From assembly GCF_000245335.1 (NCBI RefSeq), contig NZ_JH600303.1:1-64000 (forward strand): a stretch of DNA of 64,000 nt, in the 5' to 3' direction. The DNA comes from Bacillus mojavensis RO-H-1 = KCTC 3706 (GTDB taxonomy: Bacteria; Bacillota; Bacilli; Bacillales; Bacillaceae). The position numbers were made by a program, and so were the translations under genes. Of the stretch, positions 1 to 10,653 are shown piece by piece (positions within the stretch are counted from its first letter, which is position 1; each line of letters begins with the position of its first letter). The notes under the pieces were generated by a model, which made no database searches, was not told where the DNA came from, and saw only the letters and a list, made by a program, of their open reading frames with translations.

Positions 1-460
1 CAGCGACTACCGCTGTTTTCAGCGCACTGTCGGATAATGCCGGGGAGTGTAAAAACCATGTGTAGGCCGGAAGAATCAGAACATAATTCAGAATGCTCAT
101 CAGCACCGTCATAGCTGCAGTTCCAATCAGAAGACTCACTGTCAGGCCTTTTGCTGAATTCAGCTTTTTAAATAAGAAAGCAGTCGGCAATATAAAGAGT
201 GTTCCGGCAATGAAATTTGCAATTTGTCCTACAGGCACTCCAGCCATGCTCCCCTGAATGATATATTGAAGAACATTTTTTATCGCTTCAACGGCAATAC
301 CCGCTAAAGGTCCGTATATAAGAATCGCAATAATGGCAGGGACATCACTGAAATCAATTTTTAAATAATCAGGAAGCCCCGGAAACGGAAAATTTAACAG
401 CATCAATACAAATGCAATGCTGCTCAGCATGCTGATCACGACTAATTTTTTTACTTTCAA
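1..460 (-). CDS. ribU: Riboflavin ECF transporter S component RibU (3' end outside window)
   Basis: Substrate-binding membrane subunit of the energy-coupling factor riboflavin importer (also named fmnP or ypaA). Reading the minus strand from a TTG at 458-460 gives MKVKKLVVISMLSS followed by several hydrophobic helices and the typical LPDYLKIDFSDVPAI stretch after helix 1. The TTG is preceded by AAAGGAGAG at good spacing, which decides the start. About 153 codons are present and the C-terminus runs off the left edge. An FMN riboswitch with a terminator hairpin lies upstream, so import should be shut off when FMN is plentiful, in parallel with the rib operon at 17.4-21.3 kb. Family assignment rests on sequence recognition. 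Confidence 0.93.
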   Translation of the reverse strand, partial: MKVKKLVVISMLSSIAFVLMLLNFPFPGLPDYLKIDFSDVPAIIAILIYGPLAGIAVEAIKNVLQYIIQGSMAGVPVGQIANFIAGTLFILPTAFLFKKLNSAKGLTVSLLIGTAAMTVLMSILNYVLILPAYTWFLHSPALSDSALKTAVVA

Positions 461-522
461 GTTGCTCTCTCCTTTTCGATCACATCTTACTCGAAAAGCG
501 GAAAGGTTCTTTTTCCAGCCAA

Positions 523-552
523 TAAAAAAACCGCTCTATGATATAAAAGCGG
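523..552 (-). terminator. Riboswitch-controlled terminator of ribU
   Basis: On the minus strand CCGCT (549-552 side) and AGCGG form a short stem around an A/T-rich loop, followed by a run of T (523-530). It lies between the FMN aptamer and the ribU start, where the expression platform should be. Confidence 0.75.
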
Positions 553-619
553 GGTTTTAAAAATTGGCTTGGTAAAGAAACGTCTGAAAACCTTTTTTTC
601 AAAACGCTGCTGAACCTCC

Positions 620-747
620 ATCTTCTCCCATCCAGACTATACTGTCGGCTTCGGAATCACACCGAATCCTGCTGTCAAAAACAGCTCGCGGGCTTAGAGC
701 CAGTTGCTCATCACCGCCGGTAGGGAATTTCACCCTGCCCCGAAGAT
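620..747 (-). promoter_or_regulatory. FMN riboswitch (RFN element) upstream of ribU
   Basis: The minus strand carries the conserved RFN blocks: CTTCGGGGCAGGGTGAAAT at the 5' side, CCGGCGGTGATGAGC, then the closing GTCTGGATGGGAGAAG. The region between 461 and 957 has no gene besides this leader, its terminator and the serA promoter. FMN binding is known to favour termination in such leaders. Confidence 0.96.
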
Positions 748-888
748 TGATCATATGAATTTGGTTCCATTATAAACGATAAATGATTGGTTGTATAGAT
801 AATTGCTTCAAATTAAAAATATCACCAAAAGTCTCTAAAACTGGTCAATTCCTCACTTTCCTTTTATCCTTTACTGCGTCAATACACA

Positions 889-917
889 TTGACACTCTAT
901 TGAGAATATGTTAAATT
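889..917 (+). promoter_or_regulatory. Sigma-A promoter of serA
   Basis: TTGACA at 889-894, 17 bases, then TAAATT at 912-917. The serA start lies about 40 bases further on behind GGAGG. Confidence 0.7.
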
Positions 918-957
918 ATCAGATATTTAGTTTGTCAATTTAGGAGGAAATCTTACG

Positions 958-2535
958 ATGTTTCGAGTATTGGTCTCAGACAAAATGAGCAACGACGGCT
1001 TACAGCCACTTATTGAATCAGACTTTATTGAAATCGTCCAAAAAAACGTAGCAGATGCAGAGGATGAATTACATACCTTTGATGCTCTATTGGTGCGAAG
1101 TGCGACAAAAGTAACAGAAGACCTTTTTCAAAAAATGACTTCTTTAAAAATCGTCGGAAGAGCCGGTGTCGGTGTGGATAATATCGATATTGACGAAGCA
1201 ACGAAACATGGGGTTATTGTTATTAATGCGCCAAACGGAAACACAATTTCCACAGCTGAGCACACATTTGCGATGATCTCATCTTTAATGAGACACATCC
1301 CTCAGGCCAATATCTCTGTAAAATCCAGAGAATGGAACCGCACAGCATATGTCGGTTCGGAACTTTACGGCAAAACACTTGGAATTGTAGGATTAGGCAG
1401 AATCGGAAGCGAAATTGCACAGCGTGCGAGAGCCTTCGGTATGACCGTGCACGTTTTTGATCCTTTCTTAACAGAAGAAAGAGCGAAAAAAATCGGTGTA
1501 AACAGCCGTACGTTCGAAGAAGTCTTGGAAAGCGCAGATATCATCACTGTGCATACACCGTTAACAAAAGAAACAAAAGGCTTATTAAACAAAGAAACGA
1601 TTGCAAAAACGAAAAAAGGTGTTCGCTTAATTAACTGTGCACGAGGCGGCATTATCGATGAGGCAGCTCTTCTTGAAGCTTTAGAAAGCGGCCATGTTGC
1701 CGGTGCGGCGCTTGACGTTTTTGAAGTTGAACCGCCGGTTGATAATAAGCTCGTTGACCACCCGTTGGTGATTGCCACTCCTCACCTAGGGGCATCGACA
1801 AAAGAAGCGCAGCTGAATGTTGCAGCGCAAGTATCAGAAGAAGTGCTGCAGTTCGCAAAAGGTCTTCCTGTTATGTCAGCCATTAACCTGCCTGCCATGA
1901 CAAAGGATGAATTCGCTAAGATCAAGCCTTACCACCAAATCGCAGGAAAAATCGGCAGTCTCGTATCACAATGCATGAAAGAGCCGGTACAGGATGTCGC
2001 GATTCAATATGAAGGCACAATTGCTAAACTTGAAACATCGTTTATTACAAAAAGCCTTCTGTCAGGCTTCTTAAAACCACGCGTTGACTCAACAGTTAAC
2101 GAAGTAAATGCGGGCGGTGTCGCAAAAGAACGCGGCATTAGCTTTAGTGAAAAGATTTCCACTTCTGAATCTGGATACGATAATTGCATTAGCGTAAAAG
2201 TAACAGGAGACCGCAGCACCTTTACAGTTACAGCTACGTATATCCCTCATTTCGGAGAACGCATTGTCGAAATCAACGGGTTTAATATCGACTTTTATCC
2301 AACAGGCCACCTGGTTTATATCCAGCATCAGGATACGACGGGGGTCATCGGCCGAGTGGGACGTATTCTCGGAGATAACGATATTAACATTGCAACCATG
2401 CAGGTTGGCCGTAAAGAAAAAGGCGGAGAAGCCATCATGATGCTTTCTTTTGACAGACATTTAGAAGATAAAATTGTGAAAGAACTAACAGATGTTCCTG
2501 ATATTGTGTCTGTAAAACTTATTGATCTTCCATAA
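958..2535 (+). CDS. serA: D-3-phosphoglycerate dehydrogenase SerA
   Basis: First step of serine synthesis: NAD-dependent oxidation of 3-phosphoglycerate to 3-phosphohydroxypyruvate in the cytosol. The 525-aa product has the nucleotide-binding loop GLGRIG at 145-150, the D-isomer dehydrogenase signatures around 145-300, an intervening (ASB) domain and a C-terminal ACT domain (about 450-525), the layout of the long, serine-regulated enzymes. The ATG follows AGGAGGAAATCTTACG, a strong ribosome binding site. It is a single-gene unit with its own promoter and a terminator directly after the stop. Sequence is nearly identical to the 168 protein as remembered. Confidence 0.98.
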   Translation: MFRVLVSDKMSNDGLQPLIESDFIEIVQKNVADAEDELHTFDALLVRSATKVTEDLFQKMTSLKIVGRAGVGVDNIDIDEATKHGVIVINAPNGNTISTAEHTFAMISSLMRHIPQANISVKSREWNRTAYVGSELYGKTLGIVGLGRIGSEIAQRARAFGMTVHVFDPFLTEERAKKIGVNSRTFEEVLESADIITVHTPLTKETKGLLNKETIAKTKKGVRLINCARGGIIDEAALLEALESGHVAGAALDVFEVEPPVDNKLVDHPLVIATPHLGASTKEAQLNVAAQVSEEVLQFAKGLPVMSAINLPAMTKDEFAKIKPYHQIAGKIGSLVSQCMKEPVQDVAIQYEGTIAKLETSFITKSLLSGFLKPRVDSTVNEVNAGGVAKERGISFSEKISTSESGYDNCISVKVTGDRSTFTVTATYIPHFGERIVEINGFNIDFYPTGHLVYIQHQDTTGVIGRVGRILGDNDINIATMQVGRKEKGGEAIMMLSFDRHLEDKIVKELTDVPDIVSVKLIDLP

Positions 2536-2540
2536 TGAAA

Positions 2541-2570
2541 AAACTCAAGCTTTGCAGCTTGAGTTTTTTT
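2541..2570 (+). terminator. Terminator of serA, shared with convergent aroC
   Basis: ACTCAAGCT and AGCTTGAGT form a stem with a small loop followed by TTTTTTT; A-rich sequence on the other side lets it serve aroC too. Confidence 0.9.
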
Positions 2571-2589
2571 GCTTTTAACGGTTTTCTGT

Positions 2590-3351
2590 TTATGTATGTT
2601 TGTGCAGTACTTCTAACACGTTTCTCAGCTCGGATACTGGTATTTGCCCAGGTGCTGAAGCCTCTTCTCCTGCGCCGAATGTGCAAGCTGATCCAAATAT
2701 TTCACCGCTCAGCCTGCTGACCAATCCTGTTCCCGCCATTGACATTGTGATCATCGGGCGGTCCGCATATTTTGTCTTCATGGTATATGTGGCATCAAGC
2801 AAGGTTAAAAGATCACCTGTATCCTTCGGCATTACAGCTATTTTCGGAATATGCGCTCCTAACTCCTGCATTTTTCGAAGCCGAGAAATGATCTCGTCCT
2901 TTGCAGGTGTTTTCTGAAAGTCATGATTAGACATAATTACATGGACACCGTTTTCTCCCGCTAAAGATACTAGCGCTTTCAAGTTCGCCTCTCCTGAAAA
3001 TAGTTCAATATCGATAAAGTCTATGTCTTTTGTGCGGATAGCCGTTTCCAGCAAAGCGATATAGGAACTTACATCCATTTCTTTGCTCCCGCCTTCTTTA
3101 TGCGATCTGAATGTAAATAGAAACAGCTTGTCTCTCAAAGACTCTCGCAGCTTTGAGATCATCTTTATGACTGCTTCACTGTCGTCTGCTTTTTCAAATC
3201 CATCGACTCTCCACTCGACAATATCCGGATCCAGTAATTTTACAGCTTCTGCTTCTTTTAAAATTTGCTTTTCTGTTTTACCCATCAGCGGAACGATGAT
3301 TTTTGGCATCCCTTCTCCAATGGAAACTCCTTTGATTGTTAGCGTGTTCAC
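2590..3351 (-). CDS. aroC: Type I 3-dehydroquinate dehydratase
   Basis: Third step of the shikimate pathway, dehydrating 3-dehydroquinate through a Schiff-base lysine. The 253-aa protein has family-typical length; the catalytic pair is visible as His143 in SNHDF and Lys170 in HIPKIAVMPKD. In B. subtilis this gene is called aroC (the E. coli equivalent is aroD). It stands alone, convergent with serA. Upstream on the minus strand TATAAT at 3385-3390 is a likely -10, with only a weak -35. Confidence 0.96.
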   Translation of the reverse strand: MNTLTIKGVSIGEGMPKIIVPLMGKTEKQILKEAEAVKLLDPDIVEWRVDGFEKADDSEAVIKMISKLRESLRDKLFLFTFRSHKEGGSKEMDVSSYIALLETAIRTKDIDFIDIELFSGEANLKALVSLAGENGVHVIMSNHDFQKTPAKDEIISRLRKMQELGAHIPKIAVMPKDTGDLLTLLDATYTMKTKYADRPMITMSMAGTGLVSRLSGEIFGSACTFGAGEEASAPGQIPVSELRNVLEVLHKHT

Positions 3352-3432
3352 TTATCTCAAATCCTTTCAATCCTCACTTGTTCTATTATACACTTACACT
3401 TATTTTGTGAAAATTCCTATTATATCAAAAAA

Positions 3433-3452
3433 CAAAAAAGCCCAAAGGCTTT
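3433..3452 (-). terminator. Terminator after rsiX
   Basis: Minus strand AAAAAGCC TTT GGGCTTTTTT directly behind the rsiX stop codon. Confidence 0.85.
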
Positions 3453-3453
3453 T

Positions 3454-4551
3454 TCAGTTTAAAGAAATCGGATTGGGGGCAACGGGTACCGGTATGGGAT
3501 CTGAAACATCATATTTTCCAATTTTATTTGATCTAGTTTCTGTAAAAGTCACTTCTGTAAATCCAAATTCCTTTGCTGTTAAAAGAAGTCCCTCAAGCAT
3601 TAAAATACCGGTGATTGAATCCTCGACTGCCGAGTTTTTTGAGAAGTGAATATATAAATGTTTATGTTTTTCTGTTATTGATTTGATATCACCTGCGTGA
3701 ATAACAGGTTCTGTATCCGGTTTACTGTTTGTTTCCATTTCTTTAACCGCTTCTTTTATTGTTTGAAACGTTTTTTCAGAGGGAACAAGAAAGTCTTGAC
3801 CGTCTTCATTGTGATACAAATAGTAAGCTTTGTTCGTCTGTGTGTGAACAGGAATTTCAGTCAAAGTGCCATAGGAGCCAACTTTTGCACCAGCCCCGTT
3901 TTGATCGGTTGAAAACTTGACTCTCTCATAAGGGCTCCATTTCATTGTTTCTTTCAGCAATTTTTTTAATAGTTTAGCGTCTTTTAGAGAATCAACATCA
4001 ATGTTCTCGTTAACTTGTATTCTTAGTTCTTTCTGTTTCTCCGTTACTTTCACTTCATCCATAAAGGATGGAATGGTGACGGCGTGATCAAGATAGCCTG
4101 ATTGGTCACTGGCAAACAGGACATCCTGTATGTTTTGGTTTGAATTTGTTTTTTTAATGCTGATGGGTACGATTGTAGACGTATCGGCATCGGCAAACGC
4201 TACAGTTATATAATTGCTCTGTTCCTTTTCAGAAACAACAAACGAAGTCTGATCCAGCAACGGTGCTGCTTTTTGACTGTCTGCTGTCTCAGTTTTCGTT
4301 ATAGCGTTTTCTTTAACCGCTTCTTTTTGAGGCTCTGCCTGATCAAAGAAATGAGGAGAAATAATGAAAGCGATATAAACTGCAGCAGCTGCTGCACATA
4401 CGGGGCCAATCCATTTTACAGGGGGCTTTTTCTTCCGTTTTACCATCGAAAGCCGCTTGTATATGTCTTGCGGAGAACGATGGTCTTTAACTGCTGGCAG
4501 TTGACTTAACAACTCCTTTATCTGTTCTTCGTTCCAATCTGACTTCATCAT
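3454..4551 (-). CDS. rsiX: Anti-sigma-X factor RsiX
   Basis: Membrane-anchored inhibitor of the ECF sigma factor SigX. The 365-aa product has a cytosolic N-terminal segment (about 1-44), one membrane helix (about 45-67, GPVCAAAAAVYIAFIISP) and a large extracytoplasmic part whose C-terminal third looks like a GerMN-type domain. It overlaps the sigX 3' end by 65 bases, so the two are translated together. It is noticeably more diverged from the remembered 168 protein (368 aa) than its neighbours are, especially in the extracellular part. Confidence 0.93.
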   Translation of the reverse strand: MMKSDWNEEQIKELLSQLPAVKDHRSPQDIYKRLSMVKRKKKPPVKWIGPVCAAAAAVYIAFIISPHFFDQAEPQKEAVKENAITKTETADSQKAAPLLDQTSFVVSEKEQSNYITVAFADADTSTIVPISIKKTNSNQNIQDVLFASDQSGYLDHAVTIPSFMDEVKVTEKQKELRIQVNENIDVDSLKDAKLLKKLLKETMKWSPYERVKFSTDQNGAGAKVGSYGTLTEIPVHTQTNKAYYLYHNEDGQDFLVPSEKTFQTIKEAVKEMETNSKPDTEPVIHAGDIKSITEKHKHLYIHFSKNSAVEDSITGILMLEGLLLTAKEFGFTEVTFTETRSNKIGKYDVSDPIPVPVAPNPISLN

Positions 4552-5071
4552 CCATTAGCTCCTCCCTCAAAAGCTCCATATGTTTCCGAAGTACCTTGAG
4601 CCCTCTGTGTTGGGTCGTTTTTACTTTGCTTTCCGAGAAGCGCAGAGCATTGGCTGTTTCCTGTATTGAATATCCCTGTATAAACCGTAAGATAATCACA
4701 GCTCTTTGATCGATCGTGCATTGATCAAGCGCAGCATAAATTTCCCGGACATTTTCATGTTGAACCGCGAGTTCGTCCGGAAGCAATTGCTGATCTCTGA
4801 CATCCTGTGTATCCCAATCAAATGTGCCGAGTACACGCTGTCTGATTGTCTGCTGCTTACGGAACCAGTCTATCGCCACATGGCGTGCAATCGACAAAAG
4901 CCATGTTTTTTCACTGCTTCTTCCTTCAAACGTATGATATGAATTTAATACACGAATATAAACCTCTTGAAGAAGGTCTTCAGCCTGGCTTTTATCCTTT
5001 ACCATATAAAATAAAAATTGGTATAAATCTTGATGGTATGTTTTATATAACACTTGAAAGGTTTCTTCCAT
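4487..5071 (-). CDS. sigX: ECF RNA polymerase sigma factor SigX
   Basis: Extracytoplasmic-function sigma factor acting on cell-envelope genes. The 194-aa protein has region 2 near the N-terminus (QDLYQFLFYMVKDKSQAEDL, then LLQEVYIRVLNSY) and region 4 near 125-170 (ILRFIQGYSIQETANAL, then SESKVKTTQHRGLKVLRKH, a helix-turn-helix). The minus-strand promoter at 5094-5119 matches the sigma-X consensus, which shows autoregulation. Operon partner is rsiX. Confidence 0.96.
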   Translation of the reverse strand: MEETFQVLYKTYHQDLYQFLFYMVKDKSQAEDLLQEVYIRVLNSYHTFEGRSSEKTWLLSIARHVAIDWFRKQQTIRQRVLGTFDWDTQDVRDQQLLPDELAVQHENVREIYAALDQCTIDQRAVIILRFIQGYSIQETANALRFSESKVKTTQHRGLKVLRKHMELLREELMDDEVRLERRTDKGVVKSTASS

Positions 5072-5093
5072 AGGAAACCCCTCCGTTTCTTTA

Positions 5094-5119
5094 GTCGTAA
5101 TAATAGCTTAAAAGTTACA
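5094..5119 (-). promoter_or_regulatory. Autoregulatory sigma-X promoter of sigX-rsiX
   Basis: Minus strand TGTAAC (complement of 5114-5119), 16 bases, CGAC (complement of 5094-5097). This is the known sigma-X type -35/-10 pair. Confidence 0.78.
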
Positions 5120-5190
5120 TTACAACTATATTACGAGAAACTGGAATTTGGAAGGGAATTTATATTAACATATCCTTAAATTTTATTAAG

Positions 5191-5220
5191 AAAACACCCG
5201 CTTAGGTCAGCGGGTGTTTC
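5191..5220 (-). terminator. Terminator after resE
   Basis: AAACACCCGCT and AGCGGGTGTTT form an 11-bp stem between resE and the sigX promoter, with T-rich flanks on both strands. Confidence 0.85.
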
Positions 5221-5261
5221 TTATGGAACAAGATTCTTCGGCAAATTCAGACTCGACTTTA

Positions 5262-7028
5262 TCATTTTGTCGGAATATAAAACGTAAACGTCGTTCCTTT
5301 GTCCATCCGGCTATGCACTGTAATGGTACCGTTGTGAGCTTCCACAATATTTTTTACAATAGCCAGTCCCAGTCCGGTTCCTGCTCTGCCTCTTGTCCGT
5401 GCTTTATCTGCTTTATAGAATCGCTCAAAAATAAATGGCAGATCCTCTTCCGGTATCCCCGAGCCGGAATCTTTGACGTCTATTTTTACTCCATCCTTAA
5501 CGGTATGAACGGAGATGGACACATTGCCGCCTGATTGAGTATGACGCAGCGCGTTATCAATTAAATTAGTAAACACTTGCTCCATCTTATCTTCATCAAA
5601 CATCAATTCCTCTTCAGTGAGAGAAATGTCCTGATGCAAAGAAATATTTTTTTCTTTGGCAACGCCGGAAAATTTACGCATGATCTTTTCTATAAATTCA
5701 TTAAGATTGATTTGTTCATAATGCAATCCAGTATGGCCTGATTCCATTCGGGCTAAATCAAGCAAATCGTTGACAAGACGGCCCATTCGCAGCGACTCGT
5801 CATATATAATTTGAGCAATCTCTTTTCGATCTTCTTCGGAGCTCGCAATGTCATCGACAATGGCTTCACTGTACCCTTGAAGCATGGAGATCGGCGTTCT
5901 TAATTCATGGCTGACATTTGCGATAAAGTCCTCACGCAATTTATCAAGGCGGCGTTCTTCGGTCATATCTCGAAGAACGGCAACCGCGCCTCTGACATGC
6001 GATTCCGCATACAGCGGCGACATCAGCAGCACCCATGATCTGCCCTGCAGCGTCATTTCAATCATTTGTTCTTTTTCAGTGCTGACAGCGTTTTGAAACA
6101 GTTCTTTTGCTTCTGGCGGAAGATTGTCGCCTTCTTTAATATTCATATTCTGCTCATAATACCAAGCCTGCAGAAAACGTTCAGCTGGCGGGTTTGTCAC
6201 GAGAATCGTGCCGTCGATATTGATGGTAATCACTCCGTCAGCCATACTGCTTAATATGTTTGAAAGCTGTTCTTTTTCTTGGTTGAGCGCATTGATATGA
6301 AAGTTAAGCTGCCGTCCCATTTGATTAAAGGCGGTTGCCAGCTCACCGATTTCATCCTGGGTTAAAATCGGGATTTTCGTGTCAAACTTGCCCTTTGCCA
6401 AATCCTGTGCGCCCTCTCTCATTTTTCGAAGCGGATACGTGACCCTGCTTGATAAAAAGAAAGCAAAAAATGTGGTCAGCACAATCGCAATGCCTGCGGC
6501 AAGAAATATATAACGGGTCGTGTGTTTTGTTGTATCTTTGACGGCAAGCAAAGACTGAGATAAAAAGACCATGCCTTTTTTTCCGTCTTTTTCATACGGA
6601 ACACCCACAATCAGGCGTTCATTATCCGTGTCTCCACCACTCAGGCCCGTTCGTTTACTGACTTTTTTATGGTTGTCCAGAGCCTGATGTAAATCCTTGT
6701 CCCGCTGTATTTGTTCAAGCGTGATAGATGAGAGCCGATTTTTATCGTTTGGCGAATACCAGTACTTTTTCTCATCCTGTATAATCGCAATGCTTGTTAA
6801 GTTATCAGCAAGCTCCCAAGTGATCGACCTTGCCAGCGCCTGATCCTCGTGTTTTTCTAAGATGACTGCGACTTTATTTGCAAGCTGGGTTAAATCATTT
6901 TCGGCTTCTTCCACATGATAATTTTCGATAAATTCGAGTAAAAGAACCGTTAAAATAAATAATACGATCAGGACAAGCGAAAGGATCGTAGCCCATAGCT
7001 TGCCTACTACGCTTTTCCAAAATTTCAT
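5262..7028 (-). CDS. resE: Sensor histidine kinase ResE
   Basis: Sensor of the ResDE two-component system controlling aerobic and anaerobic respiration genes. The 588-aa protein has a membrane helix at about 11-32, an extracellular domain to about 170, a second helix at about 172-192, HAMP (about 193-245), a PAS domain (about 255-355), the phospho-acceptor His374 in [12 protein letters not shown], and a C-terminal ATPase domain with DNALRHT, DSGSGIP and GTGLGLAIV boxes. Its ATG overlaps the resD stop by four bases, indicating coupled translation. Confidence 0.97.
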   Translation of the reverse strand: MKFWKSVVGKLWATILSLVLIVLFILTVLLLEFIENYHVEEAENDLTQLANKVAVILEKHEDQALARSITWELADNLTSIAIIQDEKKYWYSPNDKNRLSSITLEQIQRDKDLHQALDNHKKVSKRTGLSGGDTDNERLIVGVPYEKDGKKGMVFLSQSLLAVKDTTKHTTRYIFLAAGIAIVLTTFFAFFLSSRVTYPLRKMREGAQDLAKGKFDTKIPILTQDEIGELATAFNQMGRQLNFHINALNQEKEQLSNILSSMADGVITINIDGTILVTNPPAERFLQAWYYEQNMNIKEGDNLPPEAKELFQNAVSTEKEQMIEMTLQGRSWVLLMSPLYAESHVRGAVAVLRDMTEERRLDKLREDFIANVSHELRTPISMLQGYSEAIVDDIASSEEDRKEIAQIIYDESLRMGRLVNDLLDLARMESGHTGLHYEQINLNEFIEKIMRKFSGVAKEKNISLHQDISLTEEELMFDEDKMEQVFTNLIDNALRHTQSGGNVSISVHTVKDGVKIDVKDSGSGIPEEDLPFIFERFYKADKARTRGRAGTGLGLAIVKNIVEAHNGTITVHSRMDKGTTFTFYIPTK

Positions 7029-7747
7029 TCAGCGCCTACCTCGAATTTATAACCGACGCCCCATACAGTGACGATTTTTTTGGCAGCTCCCGGTGATACT
7101 TTATTGAGTTTTTCACGGAGACGTTTGACGTGTGTGTCTACTGTACGCAGATCGCCAAAAAATTCATACTGCCACACTTCCTTAAGAAGTTTTTCCCGAT
7201 CATACACTTTGTCAGGCGTTTTCGCTAAGAAGTAAAGGAGCTCATACTCTTTCGGTGTTAAGCTCACTTCAGTTCCGTCTGCAGTTACCCGATGGGCATC
7301 ATGATCGATTGACAGATGAGAAAACACCAATACGTTTTTCGTCGGCGTATTCGCATTGAAATAAGAGTTTTGAGATGCCCTTCTCAGAAGCGCTTTTACC
7401 CGCAGCACGACTTCTCTCGGACTAAACGGTTTGACAATGTAGTCATCTGTTCCCGATTCAAACCCCTGCACCCGGTTTGCTTCTTCTCCTTTTGCGGTCA
7501 GCATAATAATTGGTGTAGCTTTTTTTTCGCGAATTTGGCGGCAGACCTCAATTCCGTCTGTGCCAGGCATCATAAGGTCAAGCAAAATTAAGTCATAATT
7601 GGTTTCGAGGCCTTTGGCAATAGCTTCATCGCCATTTTCCGCTTCTTCAATCACATAATTTTCACGTTCAAGATACATTTTTAAAAGGCGGCGAATTCTG
7701 GCTTCGTCATCAACTACTAATATTTTGGTTTCATTGGTTTGGTCCAT
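7025..7747 (-). CDS. resD: Response regulator ResD
   Basis: OmpR/PhoB-family DNA-binding regulator paired with ResE. The 240-aa product has a receiver domain (1-120) with acidic pocket VVDDEA, phospho-acceptor Asp57 in [10 protein letters not shown] and conserved Lys in YIVKPF, followed by a winged-helix domain (about 135-235; [27 protein letters not shown]). Last but one gene of resABCDE; resE follows with a 4-base overlap. Confidence 0.97.
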   Translation of the reverse strand: MDQTNETKILVVDDEARIRRLLKMYLERENYVIEEAENGDEAIAKGLETNYDLILLDLMMPGTDGIEVCRQIREKKATPIIMLTAKGEEANRVQGFESGTDDYIVKPFSPREVVLRVKALLRRASQNSYFNANTPTKNVLVFSHLSIDHDAHRVTADGTEVSLTPKEYELLYFLAKTPDKVYDREKLLKEVWQYEFFGDLRTVDTHVKRLREKLNKVSPGAAKKIVTVWGVGYKFEVGAE

Positions 7748-7829
7748 CGTTTTCCCCCTGCTTTCCTTCTGTTACTTTCATTTTATCAAATCGTGAGAAA
7801 GTTTGAGAACTGTATCGCTTTGTTATCGA

Positions 7830-9005
7830 CTATGCATAAGAATGAAGTCCGGCTAGCACAAGATTTACGAATATTAAATTGAACATAATGATGGCAAAAC
7901 CAATGACGGCCAGCCATGCTGATTTCTCTCCGTGCCATCCTCTGGACAGCCTTAAATGCAAATATGCGGCGTAAAACAAAAACGTGATTAGCGCCCATAC
8001 TTCCTTCGGGTCCCAGCCCCAAAATCTCGTCCAAGCAAGCTGAGCCCAAATCATGGCAAAGATCAGCGCGCCGAGTGTAAAAATCGGAAAACCGATGGAA
8101 ACGGCCCTGTAGCCAACCTCATCCACCAGATCAAGATTCACGTTTTTCACCAGAGGATGTAAACAGGCACTGATTCTTTTTCTGACGATCAGGCGAAGCG
8201 CTCCGTACAATAGGAGTCCAGCTCCAAACGACCAAATCACTGTGTTTACCTTTCTGCCTGAGAAAAGGGCCGGAAGCTCTGCAATGGGCTGCATTTTCCC
8301 CTCGGTGATAAGCTCACCCTCATGCGGACCTACAAGTGCGGGCATTTCATAGACCATCACGCTTTTTTCCTTATTCTTATCCACCCAGTTAAACTCAGCT
8401 TCATAGCCGGCAAAACGAAACACAGATGTTATCACAATAAAGGCAACTGCCGTCACCATAATAAACATGATAGCTTCAAGCCAAAAGGTTTTTTTACTTG
8501 GTTTTGTCTGATCAACATGCTTCAAAAGAAAAATGACACCTGCGACAAAACTGATGGCGAGTATCGCTTGCCCCAGCGCGGCCGTAGTTACGTGGATATA
8601 CAGCCAATTGCTCTGCAATGACGGAATTAAAGGCGAAATGTCCGTCGGAAACATGCTGGCGTAAGCAATCAGCAATAAAGCAATCGATAGTGTAAACAGA
8701 CCTAATGAAGGCAATTGATAGATAAAATAAAGGATAATAAACGCAAGCACAAGCATCATGCCAAAGGCCGTTGTAAATTCAAACATATTGCTGACAGGCG
8801 CATGGCCGCTGGCAGCCCACCTTGTCATAAAATAGCCCAGGTGGCAGAGAAAACCGATAATCGAAAGGGTAATCCCGATTGTCGCCCACCGGTTTGCCCT
8901 GTCTTTTTTATTTTTCCTTCCGCGTATGGCCCCGCCGAAAATTGGGACCGCGATTAAATACACGAGAAAGGCTGCATAAAGAAAATTTCCGCTCAGCTCC
9001 GCCAT
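7830..9005 (-). CDS. resC: Cytochrome c biogenesis protein ResC (CcsA type)
   Basis: Integral membrane half of the system II cytochrome c synthase; with ResB it moves haem and ligates it to apocytochrome c. The 391-aa protein has multiple membrane helices and the tryptophan-rich haem-handling motif [14 protein letters not shown] near 335-350 with conserved His residues nearby. It starts 19 bases after resB, within the res operon. Confidence 0.96.
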   Translation of the reverse strand: MAELSGNFLYAAFLVYLIAVPIFGGAIRGRKNKKDRANRWATIGITLSIIGFLCHLGYFMTRWAASGHAPVSNMFEFTTAFGMMLVLAFIILYFIYQLPSLGLFTLSIALLLIAYASMFPTDISPLIPSLQSNWLYIHVTTAALGQAILAISFVAGVIFLLKHVDQTKPSKKTFWLEAIMFIMVTAVAFIVITSVFRFAGYEAEFNWVDKNKEKSVMVYEMPALVGPHEGELITEGKMQPIAELPALFSGRKVNTVIWSFGAGLLLYGALRLIVRKRISACLHPLVKNVNLDLVDEVGYRAVSIGFPIFTLGALIFAMIWAQLAWTRFWGWDPKEVWALITFLFYAAYLHLRLSRGWHGEKSAWLAVIGFAIIMFNLIFVNLVLAGLHSYA

Positions 9006-9024
9006 GACACCACTCCCTTTTCGC

Positions 9025-10653
9025 CTATTTCTGTGTTTTCATTAATTCTTTTTGGTCTGCTGGTTCAGTCAGCCCCGTTTCGGCTAAAACAAATGTTAAA
9101 TCCTGCTTCAGTCCGTACCAGTTTTTATTAGTATGGCCGGCAACCAATACTGCACCATCCTGTGTATGCAGCCAGATTCTGCGGTGCTGCCAGTACATGC
9201 CTTGAATGACGCCAATCATAAAAATGGCTCCGCCGATGGCAAGCACCCAAAGCGTCAGATCTTTTCTGACTGTCAGACCGGTTATGTTTTTCGTTTCGAC
9301 ATGGTCAAATTTTAACTTGTACTTATTGCTGCCCGACCCTTCAATTGTTTCTTGAATGGCCACAAAGCTTTTTTCGCCTTTTGGCTTATCCGGCGTTATG
9401 ATATTAAAAACAAAAGCCGGATTGTTTGGGATTTTTGTTTTTGTGCTCGGCTCTCCGTCCTGATTAAAATAGAAGTCAGGAAGGTAGCTGGCGACCTCAA
9501 CTTTGTAACCGTTGCCAAGATCATAAACCGAATCTGGATCCAATAGGTTGATTTTTAAGCTCCCAAAGGATTTTTTTGATTTTTTGTCAATCAGCTGAAA
9601 CACCATCTGATCGAGCTGATTCTCTTTATAATCCACCTGATAAACAGAAAACGAATCAAAGCGCAGCGGCTGATTCACACGAATATCTTCTTCTTTTACT
9701 TTTTTCAGCTTCGGCTTCTCTCCATAGACAATTTTGCCTTCCCGTTTATAGAGAACTGCGTCTGTTTGAAAGTTTTTCGCGACCTTTCCGCTTCCGACTC
9801 TGTCAATGGCATCAGCGAACACCTTTTTTTCTGTCTCGCTGTTATAAGTCTCTACGCTGAATTGATTGTTTTTCAAATAATATCTTCCGTCTGTGCCTGG
9901 AATTGCCGCAGTTTCGCCTTCTCTGACCCAGAGCGTTTCATCGATGTACATGCCCGGCACAAATCTCAGCATAGCGCCAATCAGGAAAATGATTAATCCT
10001 ATGTGATTAACATACGGACCCCAGCGGGAAAAACGTCCTTTTTCCGCCAGAATGCTGCCCTCTTTTTCTCTGATTCTATAACGCTTTTTCTTTAAGAGAG
10101 TGACAATCTTTTCTTTTTCTTCCTTGTTGAGCTCGGTCTCGGTTTTACTGAACAGCCTTTGCCTTTTTAAGAAAACAGGGCTTCTCCTGACACCCTGATT
10201 TTTCAATGCTCTGTACAGGGGAATCACGCGGTCAAGGCTGCAGATGACAAGAGAAATGCCGATAGAGGCAATCAGCAGCAAATACCACCAAGATCCATAT
10301 AAATGATGGAGCCCGAGTAAATAATAAAGCTGGCCGAACGTGCCGTATTGTTCTTTATAATATGTATCAGCCTGAGCGCCGGGGGGCAAATAGGCTTCTT
10401 GAGGAAAAATAGTCCCGAATGCTGATGCTGCAAGGGTTATGACGATAAGCCATATTCCGACCTTAACCGAAGAAAAGAAGTTCCATATTTTATCAATGAT
10501 CGTTTTGTTATAGGTTTGTGAGCGTCTAGCACTTCCATCGTATCTCATATCGGCAAGCGGGGGCTGTGTTTCCTGAAGCGCCCTGCCACATGATTCACAT
10601 AAAACGGTTCCGACCGGGTTGATATGTCCGCATTCACATTTTACCTGTTTCAT
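9025..10653 (-). CDS. resB: Cytochrome c biogenesis protein ResB (Ccs1 type)
   Basis: Partner of ResC in system II cytochrome c maturation. The 542-aa protein starts with a small Cys-rich zinc-ribbon-like segment ([18 protein letters not shown]), then membrane helices at about 65-85, 120-145 and 210-230, a large extracytoplasmic domain, and a last helix at about 470-490. Its start overlaps the resA stop by four bases. Confidence 0.96.
   Translation of the reverse strand: MKQVKCECGHINPVGTVLCESCGRALQETQPPLADMRYDGSARRSQTYNKTIIDKIWNFFSSVKVGIWLIVITLAASAFGTIFPQEAYLPPGAQADTYYKEQYGTFGQLYYLLGLHHLYGSWWYLLLIASIGISLVICSLDRVIPLYRALKNQGVRRSPVFLKRQRLFSKTETELNKEEKEKIVTLLKKKRYRIREKEGSILAEKGRFSRWGPYVNHIGLIIFLIGAMLRFVPGMYIDETLWVREGETAAIPGTDGRYYLKNNQFSVETYNSETEKKVFADAIDRVGSGKVAKNFQTDAVLYKREGKIVYGEKPKLKKVKEEDIRVNQPLRFDSFSVYQVDYKENQLDQMVFQLIDKKSKKSFGSLKINLLDPDSVYDLGNGYKVEVASYLPDFYFNQDGEPSTKTKIPNNPAFVFNIITPDKPKGEKSFVAIQETIEGSGSNKYKLKFDHVETKNITGLTVRKDLTLWVLAIGGAIFMIGVIQGMYWQHRRIWLHTQDGAVLVAGHTNKNWYGLKQDLTFVLAETGLTEPADQKELMKTQK

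Noticed and set aside
3083-3649. A 188-aa plus-strand frame across aroC and rsiX
   Set aside because: Antisense to two well-supported genes, low-complexity Ser/Phe-rich product, no binding site.
8322-8957. His/Lys-rich plus-strand frames opposite resC
   Set aside because: Antisense of membrane helices; no start signals and unnatural composition.
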